The notes: generated by a model not told the origin, from the letters alone. 64,000 bases of DNA from Pseudoduganella dura (GCF_009727155.1 NZ_WNWM01000002.1:1984001-2048000), one strand, 5' to 3'. Shown: positions 46,737-55,170, numbered from the stretch's first letter. Program-made: numbers and translations.

Positions 46737-47318
46737 TTACAGGTGCGGTGCGACTTGCGGCAGCAGCTCTTCGAAGGTGCGGCCGGTGCCGTTTTCGCCG
46801 ATCGCGTGCATTTTCCATTCGCCGTTGTGGCGGTACAGCTTGGCCATGATCTGGGCGCTGTGCGAGCCCTGCACGGACAGGTCGAAACGCGCCACTTCCT
46901 TGCCGTTGTTGGCATTCAGCAGGCGGCAATACGCGTTCTGCACTTGCGCGAAGCTCTGGCCGGTGAAACTGTTCACGGTGAACACGATGCTCTTCACGTT
47001 GGCGGGCACCTGCGCCAGGCTGACGCTGATCTGCTCGTCGTCGCCATCGCCGGCGCCGGTGCGGTTGTCGCCCGAGTGCACCACGCTGCCGTCGCGGCTT
47101 TTCAGCTGGCGGAACCAGATCGTGTCCACCGGCTTGTTGGCCTCGTCGAACAGCAGGCACGATGCGTCGAGGTCGATGTCGGCGCTCTTCGCGCCGAAGC
47201 CCAGGAAGCCCTTGCTCTTCACGGAATCCCAGCCCAGGCCCATCGTCACATGCGTGAGCGCGCCGCCGGCTTCCTTGTCCAGAGAGATCTTCTGGCCCTT
47301 CGTCAAATTCACTGACAT
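46737..47318 (-). CDS. TerD-family protein, copy A
   Basis: A 193-residue cytoplasmic protein of the TerD (tellurium resistance, calcium-binding) fold. MSVNLTKGQKISLDKEAGG is the family start; DIDLDASCLLFD and SGDNRTGAGDGDDEQI contain the acidic residues that bind calcium in this family. It differs from copy B (54528-55109) at only about 15 positions by my count. A strong AAGGAG site precedes the ATG at 47318. A perfect 9-bp hairpin (47337-47360) lies between it and the upstream TerD-family gene. TerD proteins form part of membrane-linked stress-response complexes with TerC. Confidence 0.93.
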   Translation of the reverse strand: MSVNLTKGQKISLDKEAGGALTHVTMGLGWDSVKSKGFLGFGAKSADIDLDASCLLFDEANKPVDTIWFRQLKSRDGSVVHSGDNRTGAGDGDDEQISVSLAQVPANVKSIVFTVNSFTGQSFAQVQNAYCRLLNANNGKEVARFDLSVQGSHSAQIMAKLYRHNGEWKMHAIGENGTGRTFEELLPQVAPHL

Positions 47319-47336
47319 CACATACTCCTTCTCAAT

Positions 47337-47360
47337 GCCGGCGGCTGAAAGGCCGCCGGC
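47337..47360 (-). other. Intercistronic hairpin between the two TerD-family genes of copy A
   Basis: Perfect 9-bp stem GCCGGCGGC and GCCGCCGGC with a 6-base loop, in the 64-base gap between the two genes. No T-run follows, so it more likely stabilises or processes the message than ends it. Confidence 0.5.
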
Positions 47361-47382
47361 AGCCATGCGTTTTACTGAAGAC

Positions 47383-47958
47383 TCAAACGGACACGCCGTA
47401 GCTCGTTGCCAGGGCGGCCAGGCCGCCCTGGAAGCCCTGGCCCACGGCGCGGAACTTCCAGTCGGTGCCGCTGCGATACAGCTCGCCGAACACCATCGCC
47501 GTTTCCGTCGAGCTGTCTTCGGACAGGTCGTAGCGCGCCACTTCCTGGCCGTTGGCGCTGTTCACGCAGCGCACGAAGGCCTTCTGCACCTGGCCGAAGT
47601 TCTGGCGGCGGCTCTCGGCATCGTGGATCGTCACGCAGACGGCCACGCGGTCGACATCGGCCGGCACTTTCGTCAGGTCGACGTTCACCGTCTCGTCGTC
47701 GCCGGAACCTTCGCCGGTGCGGTTGTCGCCCGAGTGCACGATGGCGCCGTCGGTGGACTTCAGGTTGTTGTAGAAGATGAAGTCCTGATCGCTGCGCACC
47801 TTGCCATCCGTTTTCAGGATGAACGCCGAACTGTCGATGTCGAATGCCGCGCCGTCGGTGTTGCGCACGTCCCAGCCCAGGCCGATGGTCAGTTGCGACA
47901 GACCGGGAGCTTCCTTGCTCAGGTTGACGTTACCGCCTTTTTGCAGACTGATTGCCAT
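47383..47958 (-). CDS. TerD-family protein (TerE-like), copy A
   Basis: A 191-residue TerD-fold protein beginning [19 protein letters not shown]. The calcium-binding acidic clusters ([11 protein letters not shown] and [16 protein letters not shown]) are intact. It differs from copy B (55872-56447) at about 18 positions by my count. The 20-odd bases before both starts, including the ribosome site in AAGGAGTAATCG, are the same. It lies between the TerC-like gene and the other TerD-family gene on the minus strand. Confidence 0.93.
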   Translation of the reverse strand: MAISLQKGGNVNLSKEAPGLSQLTIGLGWDVRNTDGAAFDIDSSAFILKTDGKVRSDQDFIFYNNLKSTDGAIVHSGDNRTGEGSGDDETVNVDLTKVPADVDRVAVCVTIHDAESRRQNFGQVQKAFVRCVNSANGQEVARYDLSEDSSTETAMVFGELYRSGTDWKFRAVGQGFQGGLAALATSYGVSV

Positions 47959-48067
47959 GATCGATTACTCCTTCGTTGATTGAGACACCTTGCTTGCATA
48001 CGCAGCGCGACTGGTGTCATGTAGCGCGCCGCGATTCCTTGTGGAGGGAGCTTACCCCCTCCTGCCC

Positions 48068-49114
48068 TCACGCCATGGCGAGGGCCGCCTGCCGTTTCCG
48101 GTACTGCAGCGAAGACCACACCGAGGCCGCGATGAAGGCCACGCCGATCAGGCCGGTGAAGATCTCGGGTACATGGAACTTCATGCTCGCCAGCATGATC
48201 ACGGCCAGGATGCCGATCGCATAGTGGGCGCCATGCTCCAGGTACACATACGCATCGAGCGTGCCCTTCTCCACCAGGTACACCGTCATCGAGCGCACGA
48301 ACATCGCGCCGATCGCCAGGCCCACCATGATGATGACCACGTCCTTCGTGATGGCGAACGCGCCGATCACGCCGTCGAAGCTGAACGATGCGTCGAGCAC
48401 TTCCAGGTACAGGAAGCCGCCGATACCGCCGCGCTTGACCATCTCGCCCACGCCGCTGTCGCCTTCCTCGCCCGCTTCCAGGTAGCTCGACAGCGCATCG
48501 ACACCAACGTAGATCAGCAGGCCCCACAAGCCGGACAGCAGCACCGCCAGCTTCTGGCCTTCGCCCACCAGCGACATGCAGCCCAGCAGCGTGCCCAGCG
48601 CCACGATGATCGAGATCGACGAGATCTTGCCCAGCGAACCGAGTTTCTTCTCGAAGTTGCCCAGCCAGTGCGTTTCCTTTTCATGGTCGAGCACGAAGTT
48701 CAGGAACACCATCAGCAGGAAGATGCCGCCGAAAGCCGCCACTTCGGCATGGTGCTCGGTCAGGTGGCGCGAATATTCGTCCGGGTTGTTCAGCGCCAGC
48801 GTCCACACCTCCGTCAGGCCGATGTCGGCCGCCACGGCCACGATCACCAGCGGGAACAGCAGCCGCATGCCGAACACGGCGATGATGATGCCCACGCCCA
48901 GGAACAGCTTGCGCCAGAAGTCGTCCCACGTCTTCAGCACCGAGGCGTTGACCACCGCGTTGTCGAACGACAGCGAGATTTCCATCACCGCGAGAATGAC
49001 GGCAACGCCCAGTGCGGACAGCGCGCCCGCGATGCCTGCGTTCCGGTAACCCCACCACCCGGCGATCGCCAGGCAGAGGGCCGTTACCAGGAATGAGATC
49101 CTGAAATGTTTCAT
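48068..49114 (-). CDS. TerC-like integral membrane protein (DUF475 family)
   Basis: A 348-residue membrane protein with about nine helices. The TerC superfamily motif is visible twice: VAVILAVMEISLSFDNAVVNAS in the second helix region and EVLDASFSFDGVIGAFAI in the C-terminal half, both with an acidic residue inside a helix as in metal-ion handling by this family. It is longer than TerC of E. coli and belongs to the YkoY/DUF475 branch. It precedes the two TerD-family genes of copy A. Its promoter lies in 49115-49220, a region also found in copy B in front of the LysR-type gene. An internal deletion removed its duplicate in copy B. Confidence 0.9.
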   Translation of the reverse strand: MKHFRISFLVTALCLAIAGWWGYRNAGIAGALSALGVAVILAVMEISLSFDNAVVNASVLKTWDDFWRKLFLGVGIIIAVFGMRLLFPLVIVAVAADIGLTEVWTLALNNPDEYSRHLTEHHAEVAAFGGIFLLMVFLNFVLDHEKETHWLGNFEKKLGSLGKISSISIIVALGTLLGCMSLVGEGQKLAVLLSGLWGLLIYVGVDALSSYLEAGEEGDSGVGEMVKRGGIGGFLYLEVLDASFSFDGVIGAFAITKDVVIIMVGLAIGAMFVRSMTVYLVEKGTLDAYVYLEHGAHYAIGILAVIMLASMKFHVPEIFTGLIGVAFIAASVWSSLQYRKRQAALAMA

Positions 49115-49132
49115 CGGATACTTCTTTCTTTA

Positions 49133-49218
49133 TTGATCAATGTCACGCAGTGTAGAGAAAACCATCGATTAGAAAAATAGTAGATTCTGTGAACCTGACT
49201 TCGTAAAAACCGAAGCAT
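49133..49218. repeat. Duplicated Ter promoter and lysR-start relic, copy A
   Basis: This 86-base segment is identical at 70 positions, without gaps, to 56747-56832. It begins with TTGATCAATGTCAC and ends where the LysR gene starts in copy B (CATG); here the start codon reads ATC and similarity then stops. So the promoter of the lost lysR copy survives upstream of the intact terC gene. The conserved blocks may hold LysR-type operator sites. Confidence 0.8.
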
Positions 49219-49239
49219 CAGCTTCCATCGGGCAAGCCA

Positions 49240-50166
49240 TCAGGGCAGTTGCGCCGCCCCCGGCACCTCGGCGGCAAGGCCCGCCGTCGCGACGTGCGTG
49301 CCGAAATGCCGGGCGCGGGCGATCACGGCGTTGGCCCAGTTGCGGTGCGTGGCCACTTCGCACATCGAATCGTCCATCCTGAACACGGCGGGCGCGTCGC
49401 GCTCCAGGATGCGCTGCGCCATTGCCACCTCGGTGGGTTGTACGCGGAAATGCTGCTCGATCAACTCGATCTGTGAAGGGTGGATCGCCGTCTTGCCCAC
49501 CATCCCGTAGGCGATGTCCTGCTGCACTTCCTGCGCCAGCAGCGCCGGGCAATCCAGGTGCTCGAACACCGGCGACGTCAAGCGGAAGCCATGCGGCCGG
49601 AACGTCGTCACCAGGCTGGCGATCACGGGCCCCAGCGGCGACTGGTAGATGGTCATGTCGCGCGACCGGCGCAGCCCCAGCAGCGCCAGCAGGTCGTTGC
49701 CGCCGATCCGCAGCGCCAGGATGCGGTGCGCCACGTCCGGTGCCGCCAGGCGCAGGCGCATCGCGCGCATTTCCGCCGGGTCGAACACTTCGGCCGTTTC
49801 CAGCGTGGGCATCAGCAGGTGGCGGGTATCGGCCAGCGGACCCAGGTAGTCGTCCAGGTTGTCGCGCGTGGCCTTGGGAATCACGAAACCGGTCAGTTTC
49901 CCGGCGCCGTTCATCGCGAGCACGCGTTTCAGCACCTCGGCGTTGCGCACGCGCACGAAGCGGTCGAGCCGCGCGTCCGGGTGCATCGTCTCCAGCGTAT
50001 CGGCAAGGCAGGCCAGTGCGAATTCGAGTTCGCGTTCGGCCACCGCGTCTTCCGTGCAGAAGATCACCGACCGCAGCGACGCCATCCGCTCGCCGTTCGC
50101 GATGCCGGGCAGGTGCTTGTGGGTCGCCGGCACATACAGCGATGCGCCTATGGGTTTGTCATGCAT
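49240..50166 (-). CDS. HpcH/CitE-type C-C bond lyase of the Ter biosynthetic module
   Basis: A 308-residue TIM-barrel protein of the HpcH/HpaI aldolase and citrate lyase beta-subunit superfamily. The segments RSVIFCTEDAVAE, GFVIPKATRDNLDDY, MPTLETAEVFDP and ILALRIGGNDLL correspond to the barrel strands, and GMVGKTAIHPSQIELI is the typical C-terminal CitE motif. It is the last gene of five that overlap or abut (8-base overlap with the StiP-type gene), a set proposed by Anantharaman, Iyer and Aravind to make a nucleoside-like metabolite in Ter systems. The actual reaction is unknown. Confidence 0.85.
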   Translation of the reverse strand: MHDKPIGASLYVPATHKHLPGIANGERMASLRSVIFCTEDAVAERELEFALACLADTLETMHPDARLDRFVRVRNAEVLKRVLAMNGAGKLTGFVIPKATRDNLDDYLGPLADTRHLLMPTLETAEVFDPAEMRAMRLRLAAPDVAHRILALRIGGNDLLALLGLRRSRDMTIYQSPLGPVIASLVTTFRPHGFRLTSPVFEHLDCPALLAQEVQQDIAYGMVGKTAIHPSQIELIEQHFRVQPTEVAMAQRILERDAPAVFRMDDSMCEVATHRNWANAVIARARHFGTHVATAGLAAEVPGAAQLP

Positions 50167-51304
50167 CGCTTCCCCTCCTGATCAGTGAAACGCCCTGGTA
50201 GGGCAATGTCCGGTCGACCACGACCGGCACTTCTTTTTCGTGCGCGAGCAAATTCAGGTGCGCCACGTCGGCCGCTTCGCGGTCGCGCAGGATGAGCAGC
50301 CGCGGCACGCGCCGCAACAGCACGCGCGTGGCTTCGCCGATCCCCGGCTTGATCAGGTTGATGTCGGCGATGTCGTAGCGCTGCGCCAGCGCGGCCAGGC
50401 AGGCGCGCGACGTGGCCGCGGCACGCTCCCTGTCGAGGGGCACCGCGGCGGGCACACCGCTTGCCGCGATGTCCAGCGCGGCGGGCACACCGCTTGCCGC
50501 GATGTCCAGCGCGGCGGCGGCGATGTCGTCGGCGAAGGCGCGCGACCGGTCGTGCGCGGCGAGTTCCCCGTAGACCACGCAGCCATGGAAATCTTCCGGC
50601 CCGATGTCGCCATTGACCACGGTACGGCTGACCAGGCCCGATACGGTGGCATTCAGGATGCTCGACGGGATCAGGTAATCGTCCGCCGAGCTGGCGCAGG
50701 CGGCGGCGCCGGCCAGGTCCGACAGCACGAACAGGCCGCTGTCGATCGCCACGCCGTACCGCGCGTTGAACAGTCCGACGGACCGCTCCAGCTCGCGGGC
50801 GATCACGCCCTTGCCGGTCCAGCCGTCGACGAACACGATCGATTCCGGCGCATGCCGCGCCACGATCGTGCGCAGCGCGACCTCGTCGATCCCCCGGTCG
50901 CGGATGATCGATACCGAATAATGCACGACCTCGCGCCGCAGCACGCCATCCAGCAGGCGCCTGACGATCACGCCGACCGGCGTGCCGGCCCGCGCCAGCG
51001 ACACCAGCGTGACCGGGCCGGCCCGGCGCGCGGCGATCAGGTGTGCAAGGCGCAGGCAATCGTGCGCCATCCGCGCGCGGTTGGCATGGCATGCGGCGTC
51101 GAACAGGGCCAGGTGCCGGCTGGACGGCGGCGACTCAGCCGACAGCATTTCGCTGTAGTGCCTGCGGCCCGACTGGATCAATGCCTCCTTCTCCCGTACC
51201 GACACGAAGGCACGGCCGGGCAGCCGCTTGAGCAGGAAGCGCACGTCGTCCTGCCGGTAGCTCCCCGAAAATCCCGCGGACGCGCCCGCATTGGCCATGG
51301 TCAT
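50159..51304 (-). CDS. StiP-type phosphoribosyltransferase with C-terminal PELOTA-like RNA-binding domain
   Basis: A 381-residue protein. The N-terminal about 280 residues match the PRTase_1/StiP type (PVTLVSLARAGTPVGVIVRR, VHYSVSIIRDRGID, IVFVDGWTGKGVIARELE, the last being the phosphoribosyl-binding loop). The last about 90 residues (DINLIKPGIGEATRVLLRRV, LILRDREAADVAHLNLLAHE, VVVDRTLPY) fit the PELOTA RNA-binding domain seen in Ter operons. Between them a perfect 33-bp tandem duplication (50445-50510) encodes two copies of ALDIAASGVPA. The start is set by the ATGA overlap with the HAD gene. The older name cysteine protease StiP is unlikely to reflect its chemistry. Confidence 0.82.
   Translation of the reverse strand: MTMANAGASAGFSGSYRQDDVRFLLKRLPGRAFVSVREKEALIQSGRRHYSEMLSAESPPSSRHLALFDAACHANRARMAHDCLRLAHLIAARRAGPVTLVSLARAGTPVGVIVRRLLDGVLRREVVHYSVSIIRDRGIDEVALRTIVARHAPESIVFVDGWTGKGVIARELERSVGLFNARYGVAIDSGLFVLSDLAGAAACASSADDYLIPSSILNATVSGLVSRTVVNGDIGPEDFHGCVVYGELAAHDRSRAFADDIAAAALDIAASGVPAALDIAASGVPAAVPLDRERAAATSRACLAALAQRYDIADINLIKPGIGEATRVLLRRVPRLLILRDREAADVAHLNLLAHEKEVPVVVDRTLPYQGVSLIRRGSDA
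50445..50510. repeat. Perfect 33-bp tandem repeat inside the StiP-type gene
   Basis: Two identical 33-base units (50445-50477 and 50478-50510) in frame, each encoding eleven residues, ALDIAASGVPA on the minus strand. A third partial start follows (GCGGCGG). Recent duplication is implied by the absence of any difference between the units. Confidence 0.95.
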
Positions 51305-52053
51305 AGCGCGCCCACCGTCAGTGCCGACAACTGCGTGCCGTTCGGGATGATGGCGTAATCGCAGGCCGCCATGAAGCGGGCGTCGGAGCGGCTGTCGCCC
51401 ATGCCGAACGTCATGATCTCGCCATGCTCGTCGCGCAGCCGGGCTTGCAGGTATTCCACCGCGCGGGCCTTGTTCAGCCGTTTCGGCAGCACCGCCAGGT
51501 TGTTGCCGTTGCGGTGCAGGCAGAAGTCGCCGCCCTGCCCGGCGAGCCATGGCGCCACGGCCTCGCGTTCGATCGCGTCGAGCCGTGCCATGTCCCGCTC
51601 CGGGTCCTTCACGTTCACATAGAACGGCAGGCCGAGATCCTCCACCAGCCGCGCCCGCGCCGGCATGCCGGCCCGTCGCGCGTAGTCGTCGATCACGGCC
51701 AGCACCTGCCGCAGGCCAGGCAAGGCGGTGGCCATGTCGTCGCGCATGCGCGCCAGCCACACGGGGTCCGGCTGCCCGTCGGGCGCCAGGATGATGCCGC
51801 CGAAGTCGACGATCCGGTAGTGCGTGAACGGATAATCCACGCGCGCCAGCCCGTCGCGATCGCGCGCCGTGGTCGGGATCAGCGTCATGCCCTGGCCGAC
51901 CATGGCGAGAAAGGCGCGCTGCCGCCCGTTGGTGTACGAGTTTGCCGAGCCATCCTTCAGGAACGCGATCGGGCGCAGCTCATCGCGGGTATCGCACTTG
52001 CGCAGCGAATGGAACAGCGTGTCGTCCAGGTCGACAAACAGGAACTTGTTCAC
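51301..52053 (-). CDS. HAD-superfamily phosphatase of the Ter biosynthetic module
   Basis: A 250-residue HAD hydrolase. Motif I is FLFVDLDDTLFHS (nucleophile Asp8, acid/base Asp10), motif II is LIPTTARDRDGL with Thr, motif III includes a Lys in AVLPKRLNKARAVEYL, and motif IV is FGMGDSRSDARFM. The cap-like insert after motif II is of the Cof/SPP type. It overlaps its neighbours by four bases on each side (ATGA), so it is co-translated with the PRTase-TRSP and StiP-type proteins and presumably dephosphorylates their product. Confidence 0.87.
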   Translation of the reverse strand: MNKFLFVDLDDTLFHSLRKCDTRDELRPIAFLKDGSANSYTNGRQRAFLAMVGQGMTLIPTTARDRDGLARVDYPFTHYRIVDFGGIILAPDGQPDPVWLARMRDDMATALPGLRQVLAVIDDYARRAGMPARARLVEDLGLPFYVNVKDPERDMARLDAIEREAVAPWLAGQGGDFCLHRNGNNLAVLPKRLNKARAVEYLQARLRDEHGEIMTFGMGDSRSDARFMAACDYAIIPNGTQLSALTVGAL

Positions 52054-53270
52054 GACGCGGCTCCATCGGCGACGTCGACCTGCCGGCCGGACCGGAAATG
52101 CACCAGCCGGCCGCCGACCTGCGCGGCCAGGTCGCGCAACGCGTCGTTTGCGGGGGTTTCATGGCAGACGAACACGTGCGCGTACTGTCCGGGCAGCAGG
52201 TTGTAGACGTAATTGGCGATGCCTTCGCCGTAATTGTCGGCAAACGCCAGCCGGCTGCCGATCGCGCCCCATTCGAGGATCGGCGAACGGGTGGTCGACT
52301 GCACGCGGACGTCGATGCCGCGCTCTTCCAGCGCGCGCGCCAGCAGGAACGGCGCATGCATGAATTCGCCCGTGCCGAGAACGAGCACGCGTTCGCCCGG
52401 AGCGGCCATCGACGCCAGCGTGTCGACGGTTGCCGCCGGGACGGTCAAGGATTGCGACAATCCCGCGCGGCCGAAGGCACCGCCGACAGCGACGCCGCCC
52501 GCCGCGCCGACCACCTGCGCCGGCGCCGTTTCCGGAAAGCTTTCCCCGGCGGTGAATTCGAAGCTGCCGTTCAGCGCCGCACCGTGCGACACCGGCAGGC
52601 CGATGCCGCCGGCCAGCGCATTGGCCGCCTGCGCGCCCATGAAATTGGTGAGCGTGGCCAGGTGCACGTGTTCCAGCGCCGGATTGAGCGTGCGGCAGGC
52701 CGCCGCCAGGTTGCGGAACGTGGTGCCGGTGCTGGCTTCGTCATCGACCAGCACGAGCGTGCGGGCGCGCAGGAACAGGGCGTGCAGCGCCGGGTCGGCG
52801 GGCAGGTGCAGGAACTGGCGCGGCGCATGGCTGTGCGGTTCGGCGAATTCGATCAGGGGCGCGCCCTCGATCCGGTAGCGCGTGGTGTGCAGGAACAGCG
52901 CCTCGTGTTCCGGGGCGCGCCGCAGGTGGGCCTCGAACACGCCCTGCCCGAGGCCGATCGCCGTCTCGGCCAGCGCGATGAACACCGCGGGGCCGGGTAG
53001 GCCGGGGGGCAGCTGCGCGGCCAGCGCATCGTGCAGCCCGGCCATCACGCCGGGCCGCGACGGCCAGTGCTTGCCGAGCACCTTGCTGACGAACAGGAAG
53101 CCGCGCTTGGCATTGGCGCGCGCGCCGAAGCCGAGCAAAGCGTCCAGCGGATAGGCGGGCAGGCTGGCCGCCGCATCGGTGGACACCCGCAACACGCCGG
53201 TCGGCATGGCGACCTCGCGGAAATCGCCCGCACGCTTGCCGAGTTCGTCGTCCATGCAGCGGTCGTTCAT
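52050..53270 (-). CDS. Phosphoribosyltransferase-TRSP domain protein
   Basis: A 406-residue protein. The N-terminal about 240 residues are a phosphoribosyltransferase (PRTase_2 type) with the PRPP loop LVLVDDEASTGTTFRN, in which the two acidic residues and the following small residues bind ribose phosphate. The C-terminal about 130 residues fit the TRSP domain (GERVLVLGTGEFMHAPFLLA, VRVQSTTRSPI), named for its TRSP tetrapeptide, which is present here as TTRSPI. The start at 53270 is set by the ATGA overlap with the ATP-grasp gene; the long open frame upstream is a shadow of that gene. Confidence 0.85.
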   Translation of the reverse strand: MNDRCMDDELGKRAGDFREVAMPTGVLRVSTDAAASLPAYPLDALLGFGARANAKRGFLFVSKVLGKHWPSRPGVMAGLHDALAAQLPPGLPGPAVFIALAETAIGLGQGVFEAHLRRAPEHEALFLHTTRYRIEGAPLIEFAEPHSHAPRQFLHLPADPALHALFLRARTLVLVDDEASTGTTFRNLAAACRTLNPALEHVHLATLTNFMGAQAANALAGGIGLPVSHGAALNGSFEFTAGESFPETAPAQVVGAAGGVAVGGAFGRAGLSQSLTVPAATVDTLASMAAPGERVLVLGTGEFMHAPFLLARALEERGIDVRVQSTTRSPILEWGAIGSRLAFADNYGEGIANYVYNLLPGQYAHVFVCHETPANDALRDLAAQVGGRLVHFRSGRQVDVADGAAS

Positions 53271-54289
53271 TGCATGCCCTCCAGTTCGATGGCATGCGAC
53301 CACTCGCCGACACGAACGCCCGCGCGCACCGCCGGAATTTCCAGCTGCCCGTAGCCCCGGTCGAACCCGGCCAGTGCCAGGTACGGCAGCGCGGGCCCGG
53401 CCATGCAGGCCATGCCGACGCCGCCGGACATGCGCGGATTGATTTCCAGCAGCCGCATCTGCCCGCCGCTTTCGCGGAACTGCACGTTGAACACGCCGTT
53501 CAGGCAGTACGCGGCGGCCAGCCGCGCCACGGCGTCGAGGATCACGGGCTGCGGATCGATGACCTGGCCGGTCCCCTCCTTCGCCAGCTTGCGGCGCGGT
53601 ACCGCGCAGACGAGACGGCCGTCGTCGGCCACGCAGTCGACACTGTATTCCAGGCCTTCGAGGAACTCCATCAGCAGCATCGTGCGGAACTTTTCCAGCC
53701 CGGCCAGGCCGGCGCGCAGGTCCTTCAGGCCGATCTGGTACTGGTCGCCGGCCATCAGGATCTGCGCGCTGCTGCGTTCCTCGTCCAGTTCGGCGAAGCC
53801 CAGACCGTACACGGACTTCGACGGCTTGACGCACAGCTTCGGGTACTTCGCGCGCAGCGCGGCATGGCCGGCATCGAACTCCGCCAGCGTGGTGAACGGC
53901 ACGGTTTCCGGCGGTGCCGCGATGGGCAATTCCACGGTTGCGTAGAACTGCGCCTTGTCGTGCAGCAGCGCCAGCACTTCGGGACTGGCCACGGCCAGCA
54001 CCCGGGTGCCGATCGCGGCGAAGCGCTCCCTGGCACCGCTGACCAGGGCCGCCTCGCGATGGGGAACGAAGATGCCGATATCCCACCGCTGGCAGAATTC
54101 GAGGCACCATTCCAGGTAGTCATTGCCGCTGACGGGCGGCTCCAGCTCGAACTGGTGGGCCGCATGGGCGGCGACCGTCTTGCTGCCCGCCGAGTACACC
54201 AGGTGGTAGCGCCCGGCGCTGTCGTACTGCCGGATCAGGGTCATCGCGTTGTAGATCGATGAAAATGTTCTGTTGTACCAGACTCGCAT
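53267..54289 (-). CDS. ATP-grasp enzyme of the Ter biosynthetic module
   Basis: A 340-residue ATP-grasp ligase. MRVWYNRTFSSIYNAMTLIR is the start. KLCVKPSKSVYGLGFAEL holds the ATP-binding Lys, LLMEFLEGLEYSVDCVADD is the strand pair after it, and FNVQFRESGGQMRLLEINPRMSGG, 24 residues in all, carries the Mg-binding Glu and Asn. It is the first gene of the five-gene module and would ligate an amino acid or similar acid to the module's product. The start at 54289 has a GAGGG site; the 47-codon extension upstream runs through a hairpin and was not accepted. Confidence 0.88.
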   Translation of the reverse strand: MRVWYNRTFSSIYNAMTLIRQYDSAGRYHLVYSAGSKTVAAHAAHQFELEPPVSGNDYLEWCLEFCQRWDIGIFVPHREAALVSGARERFAAIGTRVLAVASPEVLALLHDKAQFYATVELPIAAPPETVPFTTLAEFDAGHAALRAKYPKLCVKPSKSVYGLGFAELDEERSSAQILMAGDQYQIGLKDLRAGLAGLEKFRTMLLMEFLEGLEYSVDCVADDGRLVCAVPRRKLAKEGTGQVIDPQPVILDAVARLAAAYCLNGVFNVQFRESGGQMRLLEINPRMSGGVGMACMAGPALPYLALAGFDRGYGQLEIPAVRAGVRVGEWSHAIELEGMQ

Positions 54290-54327
54290 ATGCCCTCGTT
54301 GGCGTAAATATTGGTGTAGACAAGCAA

Positions 54328-54356
54328 CCGGCAGGCCGCGCGGCGCGGCCTGCCGG
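54328..54356. repeat. Perfect 13-bp palindrome between Ter copy B and the ATP-grasp gene
   Basis: CCGGCAGGCCGCG and CGCGGCCTGCCGG surround a 3-base loop. It is 39 bases before the ATP-grasp start. No T-run follows on the minus strand (TTGCTTGTC), so it could attenuate or process transcripts coming from copy B. Confidence 0.65.
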
Positions 54357-54365
54357 AATATCGAA

Positions 54366-54392
54366 AGCGGTGGCCGGTTGCCCGGGCCACCG
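54366..54392 (-). terminator. Terminator-like hairpin of Ter copy B
   Basis: On the minus strand GCGGTGGCC and GGCCACCGC form a 9-bp stem with a 9-base loop followed by TTTCGATATT. It corresponds to the strong terminator of copy A but has a poorer T-run, so read-through into the ATP-grasp operon is likely. Confidence 0.6.
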
Positions 54393-54527
54393 CAAGGCAG
54401 CGCGCCATGGGACAGGCGCGGGTCGAACACGGTATCTGTTGCGTGTCTCTGCGCGGCGGCCCGGGACCGCCGCGACGTCGCACTACCACGCTGCTGTTAC
54501 AGCCCTTCATTCGCAGCAGCGCTTTCC

Positions 54528-55109
54528 TTACAGGTGCGGCGCGACCTGCGGCAGCAATTCCTCGAACGTGCGGCCGTTGCCGTTTTCGCCGATCGCGTGC
54601 ATCTTCCATTCGCCGCCGTGGCGATACAGCTTGGCCATGATCTGGGCATTGTGCGAACCCTGCACGGACAGGTCGAAACGCGCCACTTCCTTGCCGTTGG
54701 CCGCGTTGACCAGCCGGCAGTAGGCGTTCTGCACTTGCGCAAAGCTCTGGCCGGTGAAGCTGTTCACGGTGAACACAATGCTCTTCACGCTGGCCGGTAC
54801 CTGCGCCAGGTTGACGCTGATCTGCTCGTCGTCGCCGTCGCCCGCGCCGGTGCGGTTGTCGCCGGAGTGCATCACGCTGCCGTCGCGGCTTTTCAGCTGG
54901 CGGAACCACACCACGTCCACCGGCTTGTTGGCCTCGTCGAACAGCAGGCACGACGCATCCAGGTCGATGTCGGCGCTCTTGCTGCCGAAACCGAGGAAAC
55001 CCTTGCTCTTCACGGCATCCCAGCCCAGCCCCATCGACACCTGCGACAGCGCGCCGCCGGCTTCCTTGTCCAGAGAGATCTTCTGGCCCTTCGTCAGATT
55101 GACCGACAT
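54528..55109 (-). CDS. TerD-family protein, copy B
   Basis: A 193-residue TerD-fold protein, about 92 percent identical by hand count to copy A (46737-47318). The calcium-binding segments DIDLDASCLLFD and SGDNRTGAGDGDDEQI are unchanged. An AGGAGGAT site precedes the ATG. It follows the AIM24-family gene by 61 bases on the minus strand, whereas in copy A the two TerD-family genes are direct neighbours. Confidence 0.93.
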   Translation of the reverse strand: MSVNLTKGQKISLDKEAGGALSQVSMGLGWDAVKSKGFLGFGSKSADIDLDASCLLFDEANKPVDVVWFRQLKSRDGSVMHSGDNRTGAGDGDDEQISVNLAQVPASVKSIVFTVNSFTGQSFAQVQNAYCRLVNAANGKEVARFDLSVQGSHNAQIMAKLYRHGGEWKMHAIGENGNGRTFEELLPQVAPHL

Positions 55110-55170
55110 GTCATCCTCCTCGTCATTGCGCTCACCGATGGATTCACCGGTGAGCTCCCTGCCATGTTTG

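Noticed and set aside
50159..51304. Cysteine protease function for the StiP-type protein
   Set aside because: No cysteine-protease dyad context is visible; the phosphoribosyl loop and gene neighbourhood point to a phosphoribosyltransferase.
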